Below are positions 23,201 through 34,713 of a stretch of 64,000 nucleotides of DNA, piece by piece. The stretch lies in contig CM055611.1 of assembly GCA_029379385.1 (NCBI GenBank), positions 25,882,092 through 25,946,091 of the forward strand. Reading direction: 5' to 3'. Below the pieces are notes generated by a model. That model did not search any database. It saw nothing but the letters and a program-made list of their open reading frames with translations, and had not been told where the DNA came from. The DNA comes from Quillaja saponaria (lineage: Eukaryota > Streptophyta > Magnoliopsida > Fabales > Quillajaceae). Position 1 is the stretch's first letter. Every line of letters starts with the position of its first letter. A program made the translations under genes and the position numbers.

Positions 23201-26200
23201 TCATTACCAAACAGAAAATTGTAAATAGCTCTAAATTGTTGGTGTAAAAAAATATTGTTCCCTGAAACCTTTTCGTCACATCTGAGTAAAAATCATGTCT
23301 GCAGCAACATGCAGTTAGGTGGCTACTTTTCACAACATCCAGCCTAGCACCCACTTTGTTTACATAATACCCCACCAACGATGCCTCAGTCAAAACCAAA
23401 CATGTGAAATTTCAAAAGTAAATGAAACACGTGCCATAAGAGATAGTGCAACAGAATATAACTGTTTTTTTCTTTTCACTAATCAGTAGGATTTCTATAG
23501 CTGCAAACAATATCCATATTCTTAGCTTCTTTCATTGTCAGTATATATCTTAAGCAAAATGGTAAAAAAAATAATAAATTGCAGATGCAAAATTTATCAC
23601 AAATATTAGAAAGCACAACTAAATTGCAAACTTGAAATTATGGCAAGTAAAAATATAAAGAGATAATGGATTAATTAGCTCTGAACTTTTCACTTAAGAC
23701 AACATTGTGGCACAACAGACTGCTTTATATAGTTCAAGGTTGGGAGGCAAACTCACAATGTAGATAGGGCAGATAGCTTTCCATACATGTCATTCAGTTG
23801 GTTCTGGAGCTGATTATGACCAAGGTTGCTATGGTCCCGATAAGAAAAAAAAAAACAACTTAGTTGCAAGTATAGAGCAATTTGACAAGGTATTTGTATG
23901 AGATACATCACTGAGTTAATTACTCACAGATATTCAAGAGAAGTTATTTGAGAGATGGAATAAGGGATGTCCCCAGTGAAGTTATTATTAGCAAGATCTC
24001 TGCACAAAGAAATAACAATGTTGATAACCATAATGTGATAAGGCAACTGTAAAGGAAAGAGCACAAAGCTATTCACATGTGAAACATACAATCGCTGCAC
24101 ATTTTGAGGAAGTGAATATGGTATGGTGCCTCCAAGATTATTGTTACTCATGTCTCTGCAAAATCCATCTAGTCACCATAAAGTACCATATACAGAAAAA
24201 ATTGTATACGAATGATGCTTGAGACCATTAATCTTACAAGTTGGTCAATGCTGTCAAGCTTGCTAGCTGGAAACCCATATTTCCAGTAAGTCCAAGGCCA
24301 GCCAATTTACTGAAAAGAAGTAATATATATATATATATCAGATAGCAGCACTAGAAGTGAAGACAGTCATGTAGGACATATTGACAGGGAAAATAAAGAA
24401 TTTACATCTCAGTTACTCGTGTGCCTGAGCAGATAATGCCTTTCCAAGACTGGTCACATGGATCCCCACCAGATGGACTCCACTGAGTAAGCTGTGGTGC
24501 CGAGTTTAAAGTACTGTACATACCCCTCAGAACAGCAGCTGTGCATCAAACAAGGCACAAATAGGATACAAAAGGCATATGAAACATGTAAACTGCAACT
24601 GTAAAGACTCATGTTAGTGCCTATTTTATCCAACAGTCTACTTCACATACACAATCGGAAGGACAATAAGAGAATTTTTATTTTTTTTTGAGAGAGAGAA
24701 GTCCTCCTAAGCAAAGACATAAAAAAGAACAAGGCAAGCTTATTACCAAACAACTTGCCAATCATGTTGATAAGATAACAAAATCTAAAGGATTAAGTTA
24801 CTACCCAACAACATCAACATGATATAATAGCATCCTCAAAAAAGTTATTTCTTCATATAAGTCGACAAGTTGATTTTCAATTTTCTAAAACTGGTTGTGG
24901 AAAATGTTTCCCTCAGCAAACAGTTCAAAAGCCCTATATTGACCACTAAGTAAAAATAATAACTAAATGATAACTGGCATTCTGAGTAAATCTGACAGGG
25001 AACTGAGAGGAAATGATGAATTGTTATCTACACAGAAGTTTGTGCAAATAACATCACTCTTTAAATTATCTTCTAAACAAAAAGTTGTTTTAGTAAAATG
25101 TCTCTGAGGAGACTTCTTCCAGACAGAAGGGTTTAGAAACATGAGGAAGGAAAACAATCCACAACACCATCGCAGGGTGACATATGGGGACAGGAACACA
25201 CTACATCAAATATTACACAAATCAAATCCAGTAAATTAAGTTTGTTAGAGCCCTGGAAGCATATTTTTCCAATAAATAAATACCTACAAATGCTTGTGAA
25301 AATGAACTACCATTGGGGTAGATAAGGTCATGACACATATCATTGCTTGGTAATTTGATATATGTTAACAAAAAAAGAATCTTATCACTTAGTAAGCTTT
25401 TATTTTCGCGCTCTTTTCTTTTCTTCTTTTTTTTTTTTTTGTATATTAATCAAATGACCAACAAAATAAAATAACAAGATTCCATATTTACCACGGCTGA
25501 TTAAATTTCAAAAGCAGCAAATTGACTTCTATTTGAGCATCAAACAATGAATAGGAAAAGGTGAATTGAAGGGAATGAGGGGAGGGGTGGAGGTGTCATG
25601 TTGGATGGATAACATAAAGGATGAAAAATGGTTCCTTTGAACGGATCAGTTATTATATCAGATTATGGGGTGCAGTTTGGAATTGCTCTATGAAAGGCAG
25701 GCTTCTTTCTTTGAGTTTGAAACATTTTTGCTCTAGGAAACAGATATGAGAAATTGGGAATTGTAAGTTGTAACTATAATCATTACAGTAACAGTTTAAT
25801 GTGCCATTCAGGAATTGATAAGGGTATGGTTTCTGCGGAGTTTGTCCAAGAAGCGACAAGAGAGTCCTCCAGTATAATAAATAGTACTTCTCACAAGCCC
25901 TTATTCACCAGCTGTAGCACTAGTCTTAATACTTAAGAACCGTCCACGGAAATATCTAGATAAAGCTGAGGGAGACTCTTCCCTACTTTTCTAAGGCTTT
26001 ATTTGGATGACACCCACCTAACCACCCAAATGTAGAGTAAGTATAGCTCCAACCAATCAATACACTAGTAAAAATCTATGGAGTTCTAATGAAGGCACAT
26101 ACCAAATAACCTTAGCTACTGATATAATGCTTCACGTATCACTGAGATTCCCAGTAAGATGATATTGGAAAAGTAAAAACATGCTACCAACAGCATAAAC

Positions 26201-26700
26201 CAACACTTCAGTACTTGTCACAAACGGACGGGGCGAGGGATTCTCGCTCTGTTGAATAATAGGGCTGCCAAGGAATGGATCGCCAGAATCTGAAGTAACG
26301 GTAACTTTTAAGTGTGATTGATTAGCATCTGCAATTTAATAGATCACATTCCCTAACCTATAATCCATCTATCCTTTTAAAGCTGCAAACACCCATTAAA
26401 GAAAAGATATAAAATTTAAGGCCTAAATGCATCAACCATGTCCTGACCAATTTGCAGGAGTTCCGTGGAACACATACCATAGACCAATAGTACCCAAAAC
26501 CAGAAGAAGGTGAAGATACTAGAGTAACAAAGACTAGCTCAATGCAATACAAATATAAGGATACACATAAACAAACTGAAAGTAAAGTAAGAAAGGCACT
26601 GACCATCATTCGGATCTGTGACACCATTGATAAAAAGGGGCATCCAACTTAGAATGCAGATGCTGATAAACACCAGCACCAGCTCCCGTCTCTCCAACAT
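17250..26700 (-). CDS. SRF: STRUBBELIG-receptor-family LRR receptor-like kinase
   Basis: Sixteen exons read in one frame to 718 residues, the size of Arabidopsis SRF6/SRF7. Exons on the - strand: 26700-26604, 24538-24406, 24309-24238, 24155-24090, 23999-23928, 23828-23757, 22496-22425, 22339-22274, 22172-22110, 22011-21704, 21046-20763, 20247-19976, 19252-19120, 18347-18211, 17707-17551, 17402-17250. Order: signal peptide ([16 protein letters not shown]), LRR N-terminal cap with GDPCDQSW, leucine-rich repeats one per 66-72 nt exon, a Pro-rich segment, a transmembrane helix (about 295-317) and a kinase domain from about 410. The glycine loop [10 protein letters not shown] and VAIK-type lysine (AVKKID) are present. 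The catalytic loop reads HKNIKSAN instead of HRD and the metal-binding motif is DSG instead of DFG. Such changes are typical of this atypical-kinase family, so it probably signals as a scaffold at the plasma membrane. SRF6 or SRF7 type is likely. Confidence 0.93.
20462..20502. repeat. (TG)n(AG)n compound microsatellite
   Basis: A TG run passes directly into a GA run inside an intron of the LRR kinase gene. A TA run lies nearby at about 20669-20689. Both are polymorphism-prone simple repeats with no other sign of function. Confidence 0.85.
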
Positions 26701-27180
26701 CACTTTCTTTCTCTGAAACAATCCCTGCCCTCAAAATTCTCCTACCTACAAAAGCCAAAAGGAGGTACTACCAGACCCTTTTCCCAACTTTTATTATTCC
26801 ATAATATTTTTGGGGTTTATACTCATATCAGAGTCCCGAGTAAAGCTGGCGAGCACGATTTGCCAGAAGAATCCAAAGCCACAGAAAGTTTTTATTTTTT
26901 TCATATTTAATGTGTGTAATTATGATTTTCCATTTGCAGTTCTTGAAACGAGTAAGAAATTCTACGGGCTTGGCTGGTGACATCCTGTGTATACGGGACA
27001 CATCATACCTGTTGGATTTTCCTTCCTTAATACACTTGGAATCAATTTTTAGCTTTCAAGGATTGCACGCACTTGGAAAAACAATTTTTTTTTCTTTTGG
27101 GTTTTCTAAATTTTCTCGAAGGATTAATATCAAAATTAAGAGACGCTTCTAATAATTAAACTCGTTTATTACTATATCTA

Positions 27181-27820
27181 ATTCTTAATAATTTATCAAG
27201 TTATATATCATATTCTTATTCTTATAACCAAATATTATAAATCACCTCTTATTATCATTTTTATTTATTAATTTCTCTTATATCATTCAAATTTGTTATT
27301 ACTTTATATAATTTTTTATTTTTTTTCCTCTTTTCACTTACATCTCTTATTATTTCTTTTACATTTCTTATTTTTGAGGACTTTTAAAATAGTTTTTATT
27401 TTATTTTTTTAAATCAATTAAACTACAAAATGGTTAAAATTTTGGTAATTTTCATCCTAATTTTTTCTATAGCTTTTGTATTATTTATTTGGTTGAAAAA
27501 AAAATAGATTTTTTTTTTATTTCTTGTGTTTTTTTTTTCTAGCTTCATTTTATTGATATTCTAACATGTTTCTTCAATAAAAGAAAAAAAAAAAGTAAGT
27601 TAATTTCATCATATGAATTCTTTTTCCAAATTTTTAATGTCAAAATATTAAAAAGTAAAAATGATAATGACAAAATAAAGGTAATTTTTTTTATAAAAAA
27701 AATCTACATTTTATAAGAAGAGTGAGAGAAAATAATTGACTAATATGGTAAGAGGTGATTTAGAGTATTTTTTTACATAATAAAAATATGATATAGAACT
27801 TATATGAGATATATATGTAT
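27181..27820. mobile_element. Fold-back / MITE-like element with imperfect inverted ends
   Basis: The arm at about 27200-27254 (with TATATATCATATTCTTATT and AAATCACCTCTTA) recurs in inverted orientation at about 27744-27810 (TAAGAGGTGATTTA, then AATAAAAATATGATATAG). Between them lie about 490 bp of AT-rich non-coding DNA, and part of the inner sequence also pairs loosely. No transposase and no certain target duplication are visible, so exact ends are approximate. A non-autonomous DNA transposon is the best explanation. Confidence 0.55.
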
Positions 27821-28364
27821 GTATTATTACCCTTAAGAAAAATTGTTAAAATAATTTTTCTATTACTGAGACTGTTATTTTTATTTTATTTATTTTTTAT
27901 ATTAAGTAAGGACAGCTATACGTGGCTTTCATGGCAATGGCTGACTCAAAAATTATATTAGAAAATAGAAAGAAATATTTATTCTAATATAAAGAAATAT
28001 TTAATAGTAATTCATCGAATTCATTGCATTGAATTTTTGTCACACACGTAATAAATGTAAAAATAATTTTGGAGTGCCAACAAGATATACTTAACTCATT
28101 AAATTTATGAGTTTAAATTTTTTTACGATGGTTGTTAGGACTAAAATTTAATAAATTTTATAATCTCAACATAAATTATCTTTGAGCAAGTTGGATATAT
28201 GAATTAGAAACGTACATAAATTTGATCAAACATCATCCTGATTGATAAATTAAAAAAAATAATAAATATTTTGAAAATTATATATGTATCATTTTAATAA
28301 GTGTCATAAATTATAGTGACACTTTATAACCAGATTTAAAAAATAATACAATAAATGTGTCAAT

Positions 28365-28517
28365 TGATTCAATTAGTAATTTTTTTATATTATATACCAA
28401 AAATCTTGAATTAAATCTCGTCTTTATATGAGAGTGAGAGTTTATAAGGAGATAGAGAATTGCTTCCTGTTCTACTGCTCATAAATTCAACTTCTCTATG
28501 TATAAAAAAAAAAAAAA
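28365..28517 (+). mobile_element. Possible degenerate tRNA-derived SINE
   Basis: A GATTCAATTAGTA stretch resembles a decayed polymerase III A box. A CTTGAATTAAATCTCGTC stretch about 40 bp later resembles a B box, and the segment ends in an A run at about 28503-28517. No convincing target duplication was found and the match is weak. Confidence 0.25.
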
Positions 28518-30798
28518 TGCTTTTTCAATAGATGAAATTAGAGGAGTTAGTATTAATCCTTGCATATTCATAATCTTTTTAACTTCTCTGAGAAAATAAA
28601 TTAATTTTAAATATCAATAATTCATTAAGCACTTTTTATTTATTAAAAAAAAAAACAAAGTAAATCAATTCACAATCATAGACTAGAATAGAATCTTGTA
28701 AAAAGTGTTAACAATATCACTTTTTAAAACTTTTGTTCTTATAAATTAATAAAAACAAGATTTTTGTAGTGTGGGGTTAAGATACATGGATGATAATGAT
28801 GAACTTAATCAAAGCTGGAGTAAATGCTATAATGTAGGCTCTATCCTCTCTCTTACTTTCACTTTAACCATTGGTAATTTGGTATTCATTATCTTTGACT
28901 AGAAGTTACACAAACAGTGCTAGTGAGGGAAGTCCTATATATCGTGTCACTCGTATTAGAGAGCAACATAGTAGAGTTTTGAGGCTAGCAACAACAAAAA
29001 AAAAAAAGCCAAAATATTAGTAGAATTTGTATTCCTTTCTTTTATTATTTTCATTTTCTTCTTCTTTTGTTTCATTTCAAATAGATATTGTATTTATTTT
29101 ACTTATAGAATTGTCTAAATCACACGTGATTCCAAACATAAATTTAGTTAGAACGAACATGACTTTTATTAGTGAATGTGTATATAAGATATGTGACTTA
29201 GTATAAGTGATCAAGATATAAAATAATTAAAAATTATTTTGTGAATATACAATTGATCTAGGTATCACTCAAGTTGAAAAATAATATCTTAAATAGTTAC
29301 AAATAGAGAAAAACTATTTACATAATCAATCCTAACTAGCATGATAAGATTTCTTGAATTGAGTTAATACAACTTTCAATAAATTTTGTTATCTGATTGA
29401 TTAATTAGATTTTAGAATATAGTTTAGTGCAAACTTCTTTAATTTAAATATAGATAGGCAATCATATTTTGAATATGACAATCAAATTAAATATAACATC
29501 AAGGAGATGAGATCAGTTATTTTTTGTTATTTTAGTTTGGTTTTATTAAAATTTATTCAACCATCAAATTTTATGATCATAATTTAATATTTGGTGGTAA
29601 ATCTATATTATGACAAATGGTTTAAGTCACTCTAAGGAAAAATTTTAATTCCAACTTCAACATAAGTGCAATAAGAATTTTTAAATAAAAAAAAGTGATC
29701 ATACGAATGTAATATTCTCTATCGAAGATTATATAATGTCCTAATTACCTATCCATTTTATTGATAAAAACATATAAACTTAATTAAATTTTACTCTATA
29801 CCCATTTAGCTTCTTACTTTTAAATTTTATACTATATACTATATTTAAAGTATAAAACCTCAAATTATGTAATGCAAGAAAAAGACATTCAAATTTTAAA
29901 ATACCTCATGATTTATTTGTTGATATCGACATAGTGAATTGACAGGCTACCTTAAAGAAAGAAAAGTTTTTGACTTTGTAATCCAATTTTTTTATTTTTC
30001 TGAGAACCCATGATCCTGTTTTGTTACAAAGTTGGAAAAGTAGTGGATGGCACAGCATATGACATGTAATAATCAATCATGTTGATGGCAACCCTCCATG
30101 TTTTTTAGAGCAAAAATACTAAAACCACAACCAACGGCAACTTAAAAAGTCTCCCCTTTCCAACGTTAAGCAAAATTTTAGTGTCGGTGGTTTTGAAAAC
30201 AAAGAGATAAATTAATCTAACAATCAAAATAATATTCAAAAAAATTTATAAAGTTAAGATAATATCAAGATTTACAATTTTTAGATATTCTCACATTTTT
30301 TTCAAGTTGCTAAAACAATTCCCACTTCTCTTAGGCCCCAAAAAGACCAGACAATTGAATGGGCTTAATTGGATCAGTCCAGATAATGGCCCAAAGGCCC
30401 AAAACTCAACTCCTTGTGCCATTTTAAACTGTATTTATGTTATACACCCAAAAAAATTGGTACGCAAACAACAGTACCTGAATGGCCTCGTTTTAAAATT
30501 GAAAGGGTTTCGGGTTTTGGGTTTTGGTGGCTGGACAAAACAGCCATTGTTATGCTGACGAGTATAATTCACCTTTGTATGGAGGTTACTGCAAAATCAT
30601 TTCATAGTAGACTCCTGCATTCCACCATTGTTGATAAGATTAAGCAAACAAAGATTCTGCTGGCCACTTGCATTTACAGTTTTGCTGCACGTAACCTTAA
30701 ACTCTCTGACTACATACACATTGACAGATAGCTTCAATTCCAACCCAATTAACCCCCAAACCCAATCAAAACCCTTCCTTGTTTGAAAATAACCAATT

Positions 30799-33542
30799 AT
30801 GGCTGCCTTAATCGAAAGGAGTTATAGTGGTCATGCTTCTGGTAATGACAGTAAGAGCAATGACCCAAATTTGGATGATGGGTTAAGCTGTGTTAATGGT
30901 TTGAGGTACCTGATTGTGCGTCCAGAAAATGGTGGGATAAGGGACATAATTAAATACGCTCGAGGTGACATAGTGAGCGGGTTGAAGTTTTTGGAGACGA
31001 ACTATGGCTTGGAAGATGAAATAGATTCAGTGGTGGATGGGATTGCAGCTGATCATAGATGGGTCATTCTGGTTTCCATCATAGTTCGTAAAATTATTGC
31101 CTTTTTCGCTAAACCCATGGAGTGGACTGGTCATGTTGTCGAATGGGTTTTGAATCTACTGTCTGAAAATGACAACTTATTTGGTCTGCTGTGCAACCTG
31201 GTCCATGGTAATATGACACCCTCCCATGGTTTTTGACTTGTAGCTAATAACTATTTTAACAGTTATACTCTGTTTTTATTGGGGTTCTCACATAGGCATA
31301 TATGTCTAAGTTGATACTTGCATATGAAATGTTTGTGTTAAAGCCTCTATCTCATTGAACTTACATATGGCCACCCTGGCTCAATTTTTTTGCACTGAGA
31401 AGGATATCTGAAAATCATCAAACATGTTTTTTAATGACTAGGAAAAGTTGTTAGTTTTTTTATAATTCAATAGGTCTAATGTGATTTGAGAGCTTTCGGG
31501 AATATTTTTGAGTAGTGCTTCCATAATCGTATATTCTGAATTGCATCTACTGTCTACTTGAGCTTTATGCTAAAAAGAGGAAGCGTATTATGTACTTTAC
31601 AATTTATCCTGAAATAAAACTCTTCAACATCTGTAATTGTAGCCAATAATTGTTTTGTGAGTAGGGAAAATGGTGATACCACAAAGGGGTACAGAAACTT
31701 TTCTTAGCACAATTGGTCATCTAGATAGGCGGATAGACCTGTGCAGGGGCCTAAGCTTAAACGTAGAAATGGAGAACCGGGCTCTAATGGACCTCTGCAT
31801 GATGGCCTCCAAGTTAGCTTATGAGAATGCAGAGGTCGTTAGAAAAGTTGTACATCACCACTGGAAGGCAAGCTACTGTAATGTCCTATTATTACCAAAA
31901 GAATTCAAACGTGATGAATATATATAAATATGTGTTTCTTAAATACAAAACAACGGTGACTTCTTTGTCTTCTCAATGACAGATGCACTTCGTGGAATTC
32001 TATAACTGCTGGAATGGTAAGAAAGAAGTCTTCTTATTTTTGTTTCAATCTAAACTGTTGAGCTTCTGACTTCATTTATGATAAAGGAGTTCCTTCTTTT
32101 TTTTCGTCTTCTTTAACTTAAAATTATATATTTGCTCGCAAGTTCTAATAATGTTGAGCTTTACAATTGCTTTTTCTTGGTAAATAAATTAAATAGAATT
32201 CCAAAAGGAGTTCTCCACCCAAGTTTTCCTTCTTTGTGACAAGCCCAAAGATGCGGATTTGATATTAATCAGCTTTAGGGGCACAGAACCTTTTGATGCC
32301 GATGATTGGATTACTGATTTTGACTACTCTTGGTATGAGATTCCAAAATTGGGAAAAGTCCATATGGGATTCCTAGAAGCTTTGGGGTTGGGAAACAGAG
32401 TCATTCCTACCACCTTCCAGAATCGCCTTCAAGTAAATGATACAAGATGTGACCCTTCTTCAACTGTTGTTGATGCTGGAATACACCCTTGGAGAGGCAG
32501 CACCAAGTCAATGTCCTATTACACTGATTCTGATATAGGTCAAGGTGGACAGGTTCAATTTTCTGATTCTGAGGGATCTATTAGCAATGGCAGTACGAGA
32601 GCTCCAAAGAAGTTGAGTGCATATGATTCTGTTAAAAGTAAACTGAAAATCTTACTTCAAGAGCACAAGAACGCAAAATTTTTAGTCACTGGACATAGCT
32701 TGGGTGGAGCCCTTGCCATATTGTTTCCAACGGTGCTGGTGCTCCATGAGGAGAAGGAGGTCATGCAAAGGCTGCTAGGTGTATATACCTTTGGCCAGCC
32801 CAGGGTTGGTAATAGGGATCTTACTAGGTTCATGGAAGCTCATTTGGAACATCCTGTTCCAAAGTACTTCAGGTTGGTATATTGCAATGACCTTGTTCCC
32901 AGGTTGCCTTATGATAATACAACCTTCTTGTATAAGCATTTCGGGGTGTGCCTCTACTTTGACAGCCTGTACATTGATCAAGTACGTAATTATTATCTTA
33001 TATTTGTCTATTTTATCATTTTCACTTTCACTAATCTAACCAGGAAAAAAAAAACCTATATTTCGTTGCTCTACTCAATTATATGGCTTTCTTTCTTATT
33101 CATGCATATGCTTTTTTGAAGTTGATTACAAGTGGAATCTATCTGGCCAAATTTGATTCTTTCTCAGTTTGGTTTTTGGTATACTTTCAAATTTCAATTA
33201 TTATCTACAAAATAACTGGCAGATGAAATGCATCTAATAATGCATTAACTTCAGTTTATAAGCAAGAAGTTTGTCATTGGAAATGTTATTGAATCTGTTA
33301 ACCTTTCTTGAACTAAGAATCTTTTCTTCTTCTCCCCCACCCACACAAAATTTATGATATTTCATCTTCTTCAAAGTATTGACTTTGTTTCCTCTTTGAC
33401 GTACCCAAATTGGAAGAGAGTTGATGAGGAGCCAAACAGGAATTACTATGGAATGAGATACATTTTACCACTATATCTGAATGCTTTTTGGGAGCTACTC
33501 AGAAGTTTCATAATGGAGTACATATGTGGACCTGGAGTATAA
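30799..33542 (+). CDS. OBL1-like class 3 lipase, C-terminus lost by frameshift
   Basis: Exons 30799-31207, 31665-31867, 31983-32016, 32197-32981 and 33417-33542 join to 518 residues. The gene resembles the plant oil-body lipases (OBL1, lipase_3 family), which hydrolyse triacylglycerol at lipid droplets. Visible are the N-terminal hydrophobic helices (PMEWTGHVVEWVLNLL), LILISFRGTEPFDADDWITD, the nucleophile elbow GHSLGG with Ser383 and the catalytic-Asp region YCNDLVPRLPYD. Intron 2 has a GC donor (AAG|GCAAGC). In the last exon one extra G in the run at 33534-33535 shifts the frame and gives TAA at 33540. In the other frame the normal family end continues to 33675, including HCPTDYVNS, which probably carries the catalytic His. 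As read, the protein lacks about 44 C-terminal residues and is probably inactive, unless the extra base is an error. Confidence 0.85.
31868..31982 (+). other. GC-AG intron (non-canonical donor)
   Basis: The exon ends ...TGGAAG followed by GCAAGC rather than GT. The only in-frame join that restores the family sequence (HHWK followed by MHFVEF) uses this GC donor with the acceptor GACAG at 31978-31982. GC-AG introns usually have a strong AG|GCAAG context, as here. The second lipase copy uses the same site. Confidence 0.75.
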
Positions 33543-34169
33543 AGAGAGTTGGTTTAATGTACTGCTCAGGTTAATGGGATTGGTTCTTCCTGGTATTTCT
33601 GCACATTGCCCCACAGATTATGTCAACTCCATAAGGCTTGGAAGAGAGCGCACCATGCAGATGTCCTCTATCTAAGAGTTTCCTCCCAGATAATATAGTT
33701 ACCTTGTTCCAACAAAGATTGATGGTTGAGAATCATTGATGAAGGCCTTCATTCATGGGTAACCTGCCAATGTTCAATTTGTCTCTCTTTTTCTTTAATT
33801 CTCCCCCCTCCCGTTCTTTTATTTTCATTTTGGGTCAGCATTTTGGCTTTGCTGTGTTTTCATATTTCCGGGTGAAAGAACTTGCTTTTATTTTAATGAA
33901 AAATCTTTTCTGCTACAGCTTAAAATTTTGAAATAAGTGCATGTATCAGTTCTAATTGGTGTTGCAGTGAGAAATGGAAATGCTGGAAAGATATTTTCCT
34001 ATTGCTCTTTTGGAAGATAAACATGCAATTGTCATAAGAAGCATAAACCAGCTTCTTCTTTTTCTTTCTGCAGAGTTGGAAATCATACCTTTCCCTATTC
34101 AAGCCCAAAGAACCAAGAACATCATTACTTTTCAAACAATTTATACCAATGAAATATTGAAATCTATCT

Positions 34170-34385
34170 TTGTAGTATGCTTTCTAGCAAATGAGTGTCT
34201 CCAGGCCTATCCACTCAATTCAATTGTGAACTGTGTATTCGGTAATGTCCAAGGGCATGTGGAAAATCATATTCAAACTATACAATCATACAACACCAGT
34301 CCATATTCCTATCCAATGCAACTAGTACAGCTAATAATTTGCATACAGTCATAGCAGAAATAACGTTCTGGACTAAGATTTGCTA
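34170..34385 (-). pseudogene. Decayed fragment of a plasma-membrane-type H+-ATPase exon
   Basis: This stretch aligns without large gaps to exon 19 of the intact proton pump and its flanks (about 38790-39020), in the same - orientation. Shared blocks include CTATCCACTCAAT/CTTCTCCACTCAATG, GGTAATGTCCAAGGGCATGTGG/GATAATGTCCAAAGGTATGTAG and AGTCATAGCAGAAATA/ACCATAACAGAAATA. Many substitutions and indels destroy the reading frame, and the other pump exons are absent. It lies immediately after the first lipase, in the position the real pump occupies after the second lipase. Confidence 0.75.
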
Positions 34386-34713
34386 TCCAAGGGAAAGGAG
34401 AAGAGGAAACTGTCGGGGAAGGAATTTTTCCTAAATCTAAATTTACATTGCTGCAGCTTGAATTTGCCAGTTTATCTTGCTCATGTGAGTGTCTGACAGG
34501 ACCCTACCACAATCAAAAGGCGCTACATGCATAAAACGGTGCTGGCCACATGCATTTACAATTTCTGCACACGTAACCTTAAAGCTATCTTATAAATTCA
34601 CACACAAATAGACAGATAACCCATTAACCCCCAATCCAAGTTCCAACCCATCACAACAAAATCATCAATCAATTCCCTTTTTCATCTCAAAATCATCATC
34701 AATCTTAAAAAGT

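Larger units (their letters stand above)
26701..30798. other. AT-rich intergenic region between divergent genes
   Basis: This 4 kb separates the divergently transcribed LRR kinase and the first lipase. Most of 27,150-29,950 is very AT-rich with T and A runs and no codon-like frame. It includes a fold-back element and a possible degenerate SINE (see separate entries). From about 30,300 it turns into the lipase promoter, whose last 150 bp is also present upstream of the second lipase. Confidence 0.6.
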
